DNA of 64,000 nucleotides from Gemmatimonadota bacterium (GCA_016704465.1 JADJAD010000013.1:253720-317719), one strand, 5' to 3'. Shown: positions 8,681 to 17,580, counted from the stretch's first letter. Notes: a model not told the origin generated them from the sequence alone. Program-made: numbers and translations.

Positions 8681-10147
8681 CTAAAGTGCGGCGATCGGCA
8701 GGCGCAGCACGAAGGAGGTCCCATCCGGTCCGCCGCGCTCCAGCACGAGCGAACCGCCATGCGCCTGGGCGATCCAGCGGGCGATCGGCAGGCCCAGGCC
8801 TGCCCCCGCCGTCAGCGTGGTCCGCTGGCGCGTGCGCGCCTCCTCGCCGCGCACGAAGCGCTCGAAGAGACGGGCCTGCATCGAGGGCGGTACGCCCTCC
8901 CCGTCGTCCTCGACCCGGAGGGTCCAGGCGTCCGTGTCGCGCTGCAGGGTGAGTGTCACGCGCCCCGCGTCGCGCGCGAACTTGATGGCGTTGTCGACCA
9001 GGTTGAGGATGGCGCGCCCCAGCAATCCGACGTCGCCGACGAACTCTGCATCTGGCGCCGCGTCGAGCGAAACATGCACCTGGCGGAGCTCGGCCAGCGA
9101 GCGCGTTGCACGGACGACGTCGCGGAGCATGTCGTCGAGGTACAGCGGCTCCGGACGCAGGGGCTGGCCACCCCCGTCGGCGCGCGACAGCAGGAAGAGG
9201 TCCTCGACAAGCGCCGACATGCGCACACTCTCGTGCTCCACCACGCGCAGGGCGTCGCGGTACGCCGGCCCCGGTCGATCGGGGAGGGCGAGGGCGATGT
9301 TGGCCTCGTTGCGCACGATGGCCAGGGGCGTGCGCAATTCGTGCGAGGCGTCGGCCATGAAGTCCCGCTGCACCGCGAACGCCCGCTGCAGGCGCTGCAA
9401 CAGGTCGTTGATCACACGGGCCAGCGCGCCGAGTTCGTCATCGGGATTCGAGACCGGGACGCGCGCCGACAGGTCCGCCGCCCCGATGGCCGCGGCCTGG
9501 CGGCTGATGCTCGCGATCGGCTCGAGCGCGCGCCGGGCCAGGACGTAGCCCCCCGCCACCGCACCAACGAGGGCGAGCAGCACCAGGGCCGCGAAGCCCA
9601 GCCCCGCGTTGCGCAACGCCGCGCGGTCATCGGCCCGGTCGTGCGCGGCGATCACCATGGCGGAGCTTCCATCGCCAAACCGCGCGCGATGCAGGTGCAC
9701 GCGAATGCCCGCCGTGCCGCCCGGCACCGTGAGGATCTCCAGGGAATCGCCGGGAGCCAGTCGCAGCGCGGGGAGTGCGGCGACGAGGTCCTCGCGCGAC
9801 ACGCTCGGTTGAATCGGTGCGCCGGTGATGGACTCTTCGGGGGCGACGTGAAGTGACGAGTCGCCTGCCTCGCCCAACACGGCAAGCGTCACCCCCCGGA
9901 ATCGCACCCCTCGCAGCGCCTCGTCCACGGCGCGCTCGCGCCCGCCCAGCATCTCGTACTCGAGCGCCAGCTCGGTCCCGAAGGCACGCGTCGCCTCGTC
10001 GAGCAGGTGGTCGGCGCGCAGGACCACCTCACGCTGGATGATCCAGAACGCCCCGGCGGCAAAGACGAGCAGGCTGACCGCGAGGGTCGCGGCGTACCAC
10101 ATCGTCAGGCGCAATCGGATGGATCGTGACGCTGGGGTCCCGATCAT
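8681..10147 (-). CDS. Sensor histidine kinase of a metal/envelope two-component system
   Basis: 488 residues: TM1 about 15-37, periplasmic sensor about 38-180, TM2 about 181-205, HAMP about 205-258, then the H-box DASHELRTPL with the phosphorylated His at 269. The N, G1 (DDGEGVP) and G2 (GAGLGLPIA) boxes of the ATPase domain follow. This is the CusS/CopS-type architecture. The periplasmic domain has no His- or Met-rich stretch, so the ligand is uncertain. The ATG overlaps the response-regulator stop by 4 bp. The position between the copper operon and the RND operon makes control of metal efflux the likely job. Confidence 0.9.
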   Translation of the reverse strand: MIGTPASRSIRLRLTMWYAATLAVSLLVFAAGAFWIIQREVVLRADHLLDEATRAFGTELALEYEMLGGRERAVDEALRGVRFRGVTLAVLGEAGDSSLHVAPEESITGAPIQPSVSREDLVAALPALRLAPGDSLEILTVPGGTAGIRVHLHRARFGDGSSAMVIAAHDRADDRAALRNAGLGFAALVLLALVGAVAGGYVLARRALEPIASISRQAAAIGAADLSARVPVSNPDDELGALARVINDLLQRLQRAFAVQRDFMADASHELRTPLAIVRNEANIALALPDRPGPAYRDALRVVEHESVRMSALVEDLFLLSRADGGGQPLRPEPLYLDDMLRDVVRATRSLAELRQVHVSLDAAPDAEFVGDVGLLGRAILNLVDNAIKFARDAGRVTLTLQRDTDAWTLRVEDDGEGVPPSMQARLFERFVRGEEARTRQRTTLTAGAGLGLPIARWIAQAHGGSLVLERGGPDGTSFVLRLPIAAL

Positions 10148-10836
10148 TCGTCTGGCGCGTCGTCGGCCAGGTCCGCGAGCAGGTAGCCGCTGCGGCGGCG
10201 TGTGTGGAGCAGCGGAGTGCCGCCCTCCCCGTCGATCTTCCGCCGCAGCCGGCTGATGAAGACCTCGAGGGAGTTGCTCATCGGGTCGTGGTTGTCGTCC
10301 CAGACGTGGTCGGTGATCTCGGCGCGGCTCACGACCCGACCCGCGTGTCGCGCCAGGTATTCGAGGACGGCATACTCCTTTGCGGTGACGACGATCGCGC
10401 GCGCCCCCCGCGCGACCGTCTGGCGCCGCGAATCCACGACCAGGTCCCCGATGCTCAGGGTGTCGGGGGTGACCTCTGCCCGGCGCCGGATCAGCGCGCG
10501 CAGGCGCGCCAGCAATTCGCCGAAGTCGAACGGCTTGGTCAGGTAGTCGTCGCCGCCACTATCGAGCCCGGCGATGCGATCCTGGACGGCATCGCGGGCG
10601 GTGAGGAACAGGATCGGGGCATGCACCCCGCCAGCGCGCAGCGCTCGGGCGACCTGCAGCCCATCCTGCCCCGGGATCATCACATCGAGCACGATGGCGT
10701 CGTACGGATTGACGCGCGCGAGGAAGCTCCCGCGATCGCCATCGACCGCGAGATCGACGGCGTACGCGTGCTCGCGGAGCCCTCGAGCGAGGGACTCTCC
10801 GAGCTGGAGGTCGTCTTCTACCAGGAGCAGTCGCAT
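10144..10836 (-). CDS. OmpR/PhoB-family response regulator
   Basis: 230 residues with a receiver domain (1-115) and a winged-helix DNA-binding domain (about 125-222). Conserved residues are visible: EDD at 7-9, phospho-acceptor D51 in IVLDVMIPG, T79 and K101 (LTKPFD). The output domain ends with the SLEVFISRLRRKID recognition helix and the GYLL wing. It is the partner of the kinase whose gene overlaps it by 4 bp. Sequence class and context resemble CusR/CopR. The frame stays open far upstream, but the residues there belong to another gene read in a shadow frame. Confidence 0.92.
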   Translation of the reverse strand: MRLLLVEDDLQLGESLARGLREHAYAVDLAVDGDRGSFLARVNPYDAIVLDVMIPGQDGLQVARALRAGGVHAPILFLTARDAVQDRIAGLDSGGDDYLTKPFDFGELLARLRALIRRRAEVTPDTLSIGDLVVDSRRQTVARGARAIVVTAKEYAVLEYLARHAGRVVSRAEITDHVWDDNHDPMSNSLEVFISRLRRKIDGEGGTPLLHTRRRSGYLLADLADDAPDE

Positions 10837-10856
10837 GGCCTCGGGAAAGCTGCCCC

Positions 10857-10879
10857 ATACAACCTGAACGGCCGCTGAA
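10857..10879 (-). promoter_or_regulatory. TTCAG direct repeat and -10-like element before the response regulator gene
   Basis: On the minus strand, TTCAG (10879-10875) and TTCAG (10868-10864) are spaced 11 bp start to start, the phasing known for OmpR-family regulators. They are followed by TTGTAT (10862-10857), which could be a -10 about 20 bp before the ATG. This fits autoregulation, but it rests only on pattern and location. Confidence 0.35.
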
Positions 10880-10937
10880 GCGCAACGGCCCCGGGAGGGG
10901 TCGCGCCGCAGCGGCCGCGCGGACTGACGGTCGCTGC

Positions 10938-12503
10938 CTAACGCGAGGGGCGGGTCCGGGACGACCAGTGAATGCTGGCGATGCGCCAGCCCCCATCCCC
11001 ATGCCGCAGGACCATCAACTCCTGCCCGATCGAGTCCACCTGCCTCCCGCGATACTCGCCCGTGGTGCTCGACGTGGACGTCACCCAGGCCGTGACGCCC
11101 TCCATGCGCACCTTCCACCCGCTGCGTACCGCCGGGAGCGCCGCGGCGAAGGCGATGTCGGCCGCCAGGTGGCCGGAACGGTAGCCCTGCTTTTCTTCCA
11201 ACCGCCCGGCTTCCTGTATGATCGCGTCGTCGAGCAGGAGCGCGAGCGCACCCAGGGAGTCGCTCGTGGCAAGTGCCGCGTGAAAGGCCCGCGCGGCGGC
11301 GAGTGCCCCTGCCGAGTCGGGCGGCGCCGCCGGCAGCACGTGGTCGGCATGCGGATCGGCCACCGGCGTCGGCATCACGTGGCCGGCATGTGCATCCTTC
11401 GCCGCGCTGTCGACCGGCATCGCCGCCCCGTGCCCCTCGTGCGCGTCGCCGATCATGTTGCCATCCTTGTCGTGCCGCATGACCAGTCCACGCGCAACCG
11501 TGGGCGTCGGCAGCTCGGACAGGAAGCCGACGGCTGACCCGCCCATGTTCTGCAACCCCATCATGTCGGACATGCGACGCCACCCCTCCACCGACATCAC
11601 CTCGGTCGTGTCGTCGCGATAGCGCTCGGCCGCCAGCAGGATCTCCGCACGCTTCCGCCCCTTCGGCACCTTGTCCGACGCGAGGATGTCGGAGATCACG
11701 TCGTGCATGGAGTGCAGGTTGTCGAAGATGATCGCCAGTTCCGGGTAGCGCTGCGCGAAGATCGGGGCGATGACCGTCGTCATGGGCATCTGGTACGGGA
11801 GCGTGCGGGGAGGATCCGTGAGCATCTGGCGGAAGCGGGCCACTGCGGCCCCCACGCCGGCCTGTCGCTCCGCACGCGAGCGTCCGGCCACCAGCGGCTC
11901 GTACAGGCCCACCTGCAGCCAGTGATAGCCCCAGATCAGCCCGTTGAACTTGGGATACCGCTCCCGGAACGCGAGCGAATAGAACTGCTCCTGCATGAGC
12001 GCCATGGACTTGGGACGCGTGCTGAACGCCAGGTCGCGCCGCGACAGGTAGTAGCGCGTCAACTCCTGCAGGCGCGCGTCGCGGCGCGCGTCGTCGAGGC
12101 GTTCGTCGGCCAGCACGTCGTAGACCTGGCGGTGCAGGATGTGCGCCCACTCGAACATCTGCTTCGCCTCGGGCGCAAGACGCGTGTAGTGCGGCATGAT
12201 CGCCATCTCCTTGAGCGGGAGACGGGGGGGCGACACGAGCAGGCGCGTCGTCAGGAAGTCGTACTGCGTTTCCTCGAGGATTGCCGGGCTCGCGGCCGGC
12301 CGCGTGTACAGGAGTTCGTAGAGGATCGCGTGCCCGTAGTCGAAGGCGTTGAACAGCCGATCGGCCCCCGGGTACTCGGTGCGGAACACCCAGTTGTCCG
12401 GCGCGGGATAGTAGAACTGTTCGTACGTCCTGGCCCACTGGGCGTGCGCCAGCGCCGGGACCATCGCCATGGCGGCAAGCAGTTGCATCGCAGGCCGGAT
12501 CAT
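10938..12503 (-). CDS. Secreted protein of unknown function with His/Met-rich linker and C-terminal NTF2/SnoaL-like domain
   Basis: 521 residues. A Sec signal peptide (1-22) is followed by a roughly 320-residue alpha-helical domain that I do not recognise. A linker at about 342-398 is rich in His, Met and Asp, with repeated GH, HAGH and DPHADH motifs. A C-terminal NTF2-like (SnoaL/DUF4440) domain of about 120 residues follows, with the pattern ARAFHAAL...WRIASIHWS. The linker is typical of periplasmic metal-binding segments. The ATG overlaps the stop of the upstream outer-membrane protein by 4 bp. The context (copper operon on one side, metal two-component system on the other) suggests a periplasmic metal-handling role. 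That is inference from composition and neighbours. Confidence 0.8.
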   Translation of the reverse strand: MIRPAMQLLAAMAMVPALAHAQWARTYEQFYYPAPDNWVFRTEYPGADRLFNAFDYGHAILYELLYTRPAASPAILEETQYDFLTTRLLVSPPRLPLKEMAIMPHYTRLAPEAKQMFEWAHILHRQVYDVLADERLDDARRDARLQELTRYYLSRRDLAFSTRPKSMALMQEQFYSLAFRERYPKFNGLIWGYHWLQVGLYEPLVAGRSRAERQAGVGAAVARFRQMLTDPPRTLPYQMPMTTVIAPIFAQRYPELAIIFDNLHSMHDVISDILASDKVPKGRKRAEILLAAERYRDDTTEVMSVEGWRRMSDMMGLQNMGGSAVGFLSELPTPTVARGLVMRHDKDGNMIGDAHEGHGAAMPVDSAAKDAHAGHVMPTPVADPHADHVLPAAPPDSAGALAAARAFHAALATSDSLGALALLLDDAIIQEAGRLEEKQGYRSGHLAADIAFAAALPAVRSGWKVRMEGVTAWVTSTSSTTGEYRGRQVDSIGQELMVLRHGDGGWRIASIHWSSRTRPSR

Positions 12504-13387
12504 CGGACACCTCCAAAGCGGTGCAGCAGGGAGAGCGAGAGGGCCGACCCGAAGGTGACGAACCATTCGTCGCCAGGCGACAATCCGCGACCGACGCCCG
12601 CGTCGATCCCGAGACGCGGCCCTACCTGATAACGCACTCCCGTCGCCATGCTCCACTCCGGCGCGTCATCGCCCACCAGCGGGCGGCGAACGACGAGATC
12701 GGCCCCCACGAGCAATGCCTGGAAGACGAATGAATGGTCGGCAGCGACGCCGACCTCCCACCGTGCGCCCTCATCCACCCGGTCGCTGGGTCTGTACTGA
12801 CCGGGCGATGCCGAAGCGTTCAGGTGGAGCCGTCCCGCCGAGAAGGTCCTCGTGGCGAGGGCGGTGATGGTGGGAATCGCGCGCGAGGGACCGAACGGCC
12901 CCGCGGGTAGCAGCACTCGCGCCGAGATGGCGAGCGCCGGGAGCGAGGTCGTCTCGGTGTTGAGCGCATGCAGGACGGCAACGTCGACCCCCGCCCCGCC
13001 CACCGTCGACCCGCCCTCGCGGCGCAGTCGCGCCAGCGGGACGCCGACTTCGAGCTGCGTGCGCGGCCAGAGCCCCCACGCCAACTCGGGCTCCAGATCG
13101 AGCGTGCTGCCGGCACCGCGCGCGCCACTCAGGCGCACGGGAGCCAGCTGCCATTCAACGGCATGTCGTTCGATCGGCAGGGCGTCCTCGACCCGCAGCG
13201 GCCGCCCTCGATCCAGGTTGTAGTAGTCCGTCTGTGCACCAACCTCCGACGCCGGCATCGTTAGGGCGACGCCCGCGAGCGCCAGCATCCCCCCCGCGCG
13301 TATGCCGGCGCGTATGCCGGCGCGTATGCCGGCGCGCGTGAGGCTGCCCGAGCGCGCGCGAGACGCGCTCCATGTTGAGTAGCTCAT
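12500..13387 (-). CDS. Outer-membrane beta-barrel protein, MetA-pathway/transporter-like
   Basis: 295 residues. An unusually long Arg/Gly-rich N-region carries a repeated AGIR motif, then a hydrophobic signal core (about 34-50) ending near GAQ. The mature part is amphipathic beta-strands (LEPELAWGLWPRTQLEVGVPL, GVRYQVGPRLGIDAGVG) like the PF13557 putative outer-membrane transporters found next to heavy-metal and phenol genes. The start at 13387 has AGGA upstream. A start at the internal Met (13288) would drop the repeat-encoded part. It overlaps the His-rich protein gene by 4 bp, so the two are probably one unit. Confidence 0.7.
   Translation of the reverse strand: MSYSTWSASRARSGSLTRAGIRAGIRAGIRAGGMLALAGVALTMPASEVGAQTDYYNLDRGRPLRVEDALPIERHAVEWQLAPVRLSGARGAGSTLDLEPELAWGLWPRTQLEVGVPLARLRREGGSTVGGAGVDVAVLHALNTETTSLPALAISARVLLPAGPFGPSRAIPTITALATRTFSAGRLHLNASASPGQYRPSDRVDEGARWEVGVAADHSFVFQALLVGADLVVRRPLVGDDAPEWSMATGVRYQVGPRLGIDAGVGRGLSPGDEWFVTFGSALSLSLLHRFGGVR
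13298..13333 (+). repeat. Three perfect 12-bp tandem repeats inside the signal-peptide region
   Basis: GCGTATGCCGGC is repeated three times without mismatch, encoding AGIR-type repeats in the n-region of the outer-membrane protein's leader. Being in frame and a multiple of 3, copy-number changes would lengthen or shorten the leader without breaking the gene. Confidence 0.85.
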
Positions 13388-13418
13388 GGTGTCCTGCAGT
13401 TCGAGTTCCGATTCGCGG

Positions 13419-13438
13419 CGTGCGACACGCGTCGCACG
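13419..13438. promoter_or_regulatory. Perfect inverted repeat upstream of the outer-membrane/His-rich operon
   Basis: CGTGCGAC-ACGC-GTCGCACG has 8-bp perfect arms and lies 32 bp upstream of the ATG at 13387. It could be an operator or a leader hairpin. Nothing else in this 107-bp gap is recognisable. Confidence 0.4.
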
Positions 13439-13495
13439 ACCGTGCTGCGCTGGAACGCCCGGAGGCGTCGCCGGGCGGGGCCCGGCTGGAACTCG

Positions 13496-14062
13496 TCAGG
13501 CTCGCGGCGGCGGAATCTCGGGGGCGAACGTCACGGACGTCGGGCGATCCACGCCGACGATCACCGGCCGCACCACCGGAGTCGTCGCTCGGTCGAGCAG
13601 CACGCGCACTTCCGGCGCCACTGCCACGCTGCAGACCACTCTGGGGCCACATGCGCCGTCGTCCAGTCCATGATGCGAGGAACCCTGCGACGAGCTGGGC
13701 GCCACGTCGACGTCGGCGCGAGCGTGCGTCGCAGCACCGGCGGCGGCGGCGGCACCGGCACCATCGTGAGCGCCGACGCTGACCGGTTCAACGAACGCGT
13801 CGCCGCCGTGTCCGGCGGCTTGGTGCGCTGCGGCTTCGCGCCTGGACTGCGCACCGTGCACGCCAACGGCCGTTGCCACAGTGCCCGCGGGCAGTGCCGT
13901 CGCGGAGAGCGCCGGGAGTACGGCGTGTGCGCCCGGCATCAGGCACCACTCGCCTCCCGTGAGGATCAGGGCGATCCACATCGGGAGCGAGAAGGCCAGC
14001 GTGGCGAATCGGTGAGCGAAGCGGCGCGCAGGGCGGCGCGCATTGCGGCGACGGCGTGACAT
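13496..14062 (-). CDS. Small secreted or membrane protein of unknown function in the copper region
   Basis: 188 residues. The Arg-rich N-terminus precedes one hydrophobic segment (about 22-48) ending GGEWCLMPG. An Ala/His/Gly-rich middle (several HxxH-like spacings, SSHHGLDDG) and a Cys-containing C-terminal part (GACGPRVVC) follow. The layout resembles the small DUF2946-like proteins found in copper clusters, but I cannot confirm the family. It is co-directional with csoR, 48 bp after its stop. The opposite strand is also open here, so coding on the minus strand is favoured mainly by the signal-like segment and the operon direction. Confidence 0.55.
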   Translation of the reverse strand: MSRRRRNARRPARRFAHRFATLAFSLPMWIALILTGGEWCLMPGAHAVLPALSATALPAGTVATAVGVHGAQSRREAAAHQAAGHGGDAFVEPVSVGAHDGAGAAAAAGAATHARADVDVAPSSSQGSSHHGLDDGACGPRVVCSVAVAPEVRVLLDRATTPVVRPVIVGVDRPTSVTFAPEIPPPRA

Positions 14063-14110
14063 CAGGGCATGCAGGTTATCGTGCGACGCGACCGGGATGA
14101 ACCCCCCGCA

Positions 14111-14542
14111 TCATCGCGCGTGCCGGTACATGAGGTCGATCAGCTCGTCATACACCCCTTCTGCCGCCTCCGGCCCCGATCGCACGGCGGCCGCGACACA
14201 ATGCCGCAGGTGATTGCGCATCAGCTCGCGCCCTGTGGACCGCAGCGCCTCGTGCACCGACGAGATCTGGGTCAAGATGTCGGCGCAATACCGGTCCTCG
14301 TCCACCATGCGCTGCAGCCCACGGACCTGCCCCTCGATGCGGCGCAGGCGCTTCAGGTTGCGCTCCTTGATCGCCGGATCGACGCCGACGGCCTTGCGCC
14401 CGGCATCAGCACCGGCGCCGTCACCGTCACCGGCGTCGTCGTCGTGCGCGACGCATCCACAACCACAACCGATTGTGCTGGTCGCGACGGGCGAGTCGTT
14501 GGCTGGTGCGTCTGGGAATGCGTGGGGCAGTGCGTCAGGCAT
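14111..14542 (-). CDS. csoR: CsoR-family Cu(I)-responsive repressor with Cys-rich N-terminal extension
   Basis: 143 residues. The C-terminal ~85 residues are the all-helical CsoR/RcnR/FrmR domain. C86, H111 and C115 reproduce the C-x24-H-x3-C Cu(I) ligand set of CsoR exactly in spacing, so copper sensing is well supported. An extra ~55-residue N-terminal segment contains GCGCGC (C26, C28, C30), His and a long Asp/Gly/Ala-rich linker, which ordinary CsoR proteins lack. The ATG at 14542 overlaps the copA stop by 8 bp; a TTG at 14554 is the alternative. As the last gene of the copZ-copA operon it would repress its own promoter at 17638-17666. Confidence 0.92.
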   Translation of the reverse strand: MPDALPHAFPDAPANDSPVATSTIGCGCGCVAHDDDAGDGDGAGADAGRKAVGVDPAIKERNLKRLRRIEGQVRGLQRMVDEDRYCADILTQISSVHEALRSTGRELMRNHLRHCVAAAVRSGPEAAEGVYDELIDLMYRHAR

Positions 14543-16991
14543 GATGGCGACCAATGGATGGGGCGCGCCAGCGACGCAGGCGCAGCGAGTTGCTCACCAC
14601 CGACACGGAGCTCATCGCCATCGCGGCGCTCGCAAGGATCGGGCTGAGCAGGATGCGGAACATCGGATACAGCGCCCCGCCGGCAACGGGAATGCCGATG
14701 GTATTGTAGACAAACGCCCAGAAGAGGTTCTGCTTCATGATGCGCAGGCTCGACCGCGCCAGGGCCAGCGCATCGACGACGGCGGCCGGGTCACCCCGCA
14801 TGAGCGTGATGTCACTCGCCTCCATGGCGATGTCGGTCCCCGTCCCCATGGCGATCCCGACGTCGGCCTGCGCCAGCGATGGCGCGTCGTTGATCCCGTC
14901 GCCGACCATCGCGACGACGCGCCCTTCGCCTTGCAGCCGCCGGATTTCCTCCACCTTCCCGTCGGGGCGCACATCGGCCACGACGCGGGTGATCCCGGCC
15001 TCGCGCGCGATCGCCTCGGCCGTGCGGCGCGTATCGCCCGTCAGCATCACGACCTCGAGGCCCTGCCGTCGTAACGCCGCGACTGCCGCCGCCGACGACG
15101 GCTTGAGCGGGTCGGCAATGGCCAGCGCCCCGGCAAGGGTGCCGTTGAGCGTCACGTACACGGGCGTGCGGCCATTGGCCGACCAGCGCTCCACGGCAGC
15201 CTTCACGTCGGCGACGTCCATGGCATAGTCGGCCATGAGCGCGGCGTTGCCGATGGCCAGCGCCTGCCCGTCCACCACTCCCACCACCCCCTTACCCGTC
15301 ACCGACTCGAACGCCTCGGCGCGCGACAGCGTGCTCCCGCGCGCCACCGACGCGGCTGCGATCGCCTCGCCTAACGGGTGCTCCGACGAGCGCTCGAGCG
15401 ACGCCACGAGACGCAGCAACTCTGTCTCGTCCACCTCGGTGCTGCGGTGCAGCACATCGGTCACCTCCGGCTGGCCGGCGGTCAGCGTCCCCGTCTTGTC
15501 AAACACGACCGTGTCCACCCGCGAGGCGCGCTCCAGCGCCTCGCCACCCTTGACGAGCACCCCGAGCTGGGCCCCACGACCCGTGGCCACCATGACCGCG
15601 GTCGGGACGGCGAGGCCCATGGCGCACGGACAGGCGATGATCAGCACCGCCACCGACGCGGCGAAGGCCCGGACGAAGGGCGCACTGTCGCTGAGGACGA
15701 ACCAGAGCACAAACGTCGCCACAGCCAGCGACAACACGACCGGGACAAAGATCGCGCTGATGCGATCGGCCTGTCGCTGGATCGGCGCCCGCGACCCCTG
15801 CGCATCGCGCATGAGCGTCACGATCCTGGACAGGACCGAGTCCGCGCCTAACGTCGTCGCCTCGAAGCGGAATGCCCCCGTACGATTGACCGTCCCCCCG
15901 ATCACCCGGTCTCCGGCCCGCTTCGACACCGGCATCGACTCGCCAGTCAGCATCGACTCGTCGACCGCACTCGCTCCCGACACCAGCGTGCCGTCCACCG
16001 GGACGCGCTCGCCCGGACGCACGACGATCTCGTCGCCACTATGCACGGCCTCGAGCGGCACGTCCACCTCCTGCTCCCCGGTCGCACCGGCTCGAACCAC
16101 CCGCGCCGTGCGCGGCTGCAGGTCCACCAGCTTGCGAAGTGCCGACGACGTCTCGCCCTTGGCCCGCGCCTCCAGCGCGTTCCCCACGAGAATGAGCGCG
16201 ATGATGATGATCACCGCCTCGTAGTACACGTCCGGCGCCACGCCACGACTGAGGAAGAAGCCTGGCACGAGCGTCGCCGCCGCCGAAAACAGGAAGGCCG
16301 CCCCGGTCCCGATGGCGATCAGCGTGTTCATGTCGGCCGAGCGGTGCCGGAAAGACTGCCAGGCACGCGAGTAGAAGTGGCGCCCCGACCAGCCCATGAT
16401 GCCCACCGTCAGGACGAGCAGCAGCACACTGAGCACGCTCGCCGGAATCGCGTACGCCCACGGCATGGCCCGCTGCATCGCGGGGTCGAGCACGGTCATC
16501 GTCCAGCGCATGAACGGGTCGGGGTTGCCTCCCATTCCAAGGTGCGCGTTCGCCGCCATGAGCGGCATCGACAGCACCATCGCGACCACGCCCACTCCGC
16601 CTGCCACGAGTGCCTTGGCTCGCAGGTCCGTGTATTCCCGACGCCGCGCCGAATCCTGGGCCAGCTGTTCGTCCGCGGCGGTGCGGCCCGCGACCGGAAG
16701 GTCAGCGCCGTAGCCGGTGTCGCGAATGCGGGCGACCAGCGCCGCTGGATCGACCTGCTGCGGGTCGAACGACACGGTCGCGCTGTTGGTCATGAGGTTG
16801 ACGTTCGCGTCGAGCACCCCCGGCGTCTTGCCGAGCGTGCGCTGCACGCGCCCCTGACAGGCGGCGCAGGTCATGCCGCTCACCGGGATCACGACCTTCT
16901 CGCGATTGGCGCTCGTCGCACTCGTGGCGCCCGGCGCGCCCGTCGCGCTATTCGCGCCGAGCGGCGCGTTGGGATGCGTCGTGGTCGTCAT
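14535..16991 (-). CDS. copA: Cu(I)-translocating P1B-type ATPase
   Basis: 818 residues. A Thr/Ala/Ser/Gly-rich leader (1-30) precedes one heavy-metal-associated domain with GMTCAAC (C42, C45). Eight membrane helices follow, with the CPC metal site in helix 6, the phosphorylation motif DKTGTLT, and GDGINDAP in the P-domain. The final helices carry YN and the MxxSS motif, the signature of Cu(I) rather than Zn ATPases. It pumps Cu(I) from the cytoplasm using ATP. The ATG at 16991 overlaps the stop of the cupredoxin gene (ATGA). Cys count, length and motifs are complete, so it should be functional. Confidence 0.96.
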   Translation of the reverse strand: MTTTTHPNAPLGANSATGAPGATSATSANREKVVIPVSGMTCAACQGRVQRTLGKTPGVLDANVNLMTNSATVSFDPQQVDPAALVARIRDTGYGADLPVAGRTAADEQLAQDSARRREYTDLRAKALVAGGVGVVAMVLSMPLMAANAHLGMGGNPDPFMRWTMTVLDPAMQRAMPWAYAIPASVLSVLLLVLTVGIMGWSGRHFYSRAWQSFRHRSADMNTLIAIGTGAAFLFSAAATLVPGFFLSRGVAPDVYYEAVIIIIALILVGNALEARAKGETSSALRKLVDLQPRTARVVRAGATGEQEVDVPLEAVHSGDEIVVRPGERVPVDGTLVSGASAVDESMLTGESMPVSKRAGDRVIGGTVNRTGAFRFEATTLGADSVLSRIVTLMRDAQGSRAPIQRQADRISAIFVPVVLSLAVATFVLWFVLSDSAPFVRAFAASVAVLIIACPCAMGLAVPTAVMVATGRGAQLGVLVKGGEALERASRVDTVVFDKTGTLTAGQPEVTDVLHRSTEVDETELLRLVASLERSSEHPLGEAIAAASVARGSTLSRAEAFESVTGKGVVGVVDGQALAIGNAALMADYAMDVADVKAAVERWSANGRTPVYVTLNGTLAGALAIADPLKPSSAAAVAALRRQGLEVVMLTGDTRRTAEAIAREAGITRVVADVRPDGKVEEIRRLQGEGRVVAMVGDGINDAPSLAQADVGIAMGTGTDIAMEASDITLMRGDPAAVVDALALARSSLRIMKQNLFWAFVYNTIGIPVAGGALYPMFRILLSPILASAAMAMSSVSVVSNSLRLRRWRAPSIGRHHA

Positions 16992-17374
16992 GACGGGTCC
17001 TCCACCACGAGCGTTCCACGCAGCATGCTCATGCCGCATGTGAACGGGAACCGTCCGGTGGTGCTCGGCGTGAGCTCGACCACCGTCTTCTCATGGGCGG
17101 GGAGAAAGCGCCGGATGCCGAAGTCGGGAAAGACCACCTCTTCGGAGCAGCTGGAGTCTTCCTGCCGATCGAAGACCAGTCGCACCCGGGACCCGCGCGG
17201 CACGCGCACCGTCCCCGGTGAGTAGCCACCATGCACCACGATCGGCACCTCGGCGATTCCTCCGGCACTGGGGCTCATGCTCGCCGCCACCGGTTCGGAG
17301 AAGAAGAAGTACCAGTTGATCAGTGCAATGAGCGAAACGCCGGCGAGCACGACGCTCCAGTCGAGGGGTGTCAC
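16988..17374 (-). CDS. Membrane-anchored cupredoxin-domain protein
   Basis: 128 residues starting at a GTG that overlaps the copZ stop (GTGA). One N-terminal helix (about 7-24) anchors the protein, and the rest is a cupredoxin_1-type beta-sandwich outside the cytoplasm. The C-terminal motif FTCGMSMLRG supplies the Cys and Met ligands of a type 1 copper site. A His ligand is expected in PAHEKTVVEL. Such proteins often sit beside copA and could accept exported copper. An upstream open stretch in the same frame is Arg-rich shadow and not part of the gene. Confidence 0.82.
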   Translation of the reverse strand: MTPLDWSVVLAGVSLIALINWYFFFSEPVAASMSPSAGGIAEVPIVVHGGYSPGTVRVPRGSRVRLVFDRQEDSSCSEEVVFPDFGIRRFLPAHEKTVVELTPSTTGRFPFTCGMSMLRGTLVVEDPS

Positions 17375-17580
17375 GTCGCCTCTTGCGCCTCGTAGCCGGC
17401 GTCGGCCACGGCGTCGATCAGCGCCCCGATATTCGTCTTGGCAGGGTCGAACGCGACCGTCGCCGAACCGATCGCGACCTGCTCGGGTGTCGCACCGTCT
17501 ACGCCCGCGAGTGCCTGTTGCACCGCCTTGACGCAGTGACCACACGACATGCCGGCGACCGTGAGCGTGGCCTTCTCCAT
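17371..17580 (-). CDS. copZ: Copper chaperone
   Basis: 69 residues, a single ferredoxin-like heavy-metal-associated domain with GMSCGHC (C13, C16) near the N-terminus. It is the right length for CopZ, which carries Cu(I) to CopA and CsoR in the cytoplasm. GGAGAG lies 7 bp before the ATG. It is the first gene of the operon driven by the promoter at 17638-17666, ahead of the cupredoxin, copA and csoR. The binding loop has an added His (CGHC), seen in some bacterial CopZ proteins. Confidence 0.95.
   Translation of the reverse strand: MEKATLTVAGMSCGHCVKAVQQALAGVDGATPEQVAIGSATVAFDPAKTNIGALIDAVADAGYEAQEAT

Noticed and set aside
14111..17580. Mercury resistance (mer) operon
   Set aside because: The GMTCxxC/GMSCxxC domains could suggest MerP, but the CPC ATPase, the C-H-C CsoR site and the cupredoxin indicate copper; no merA or merR is present.
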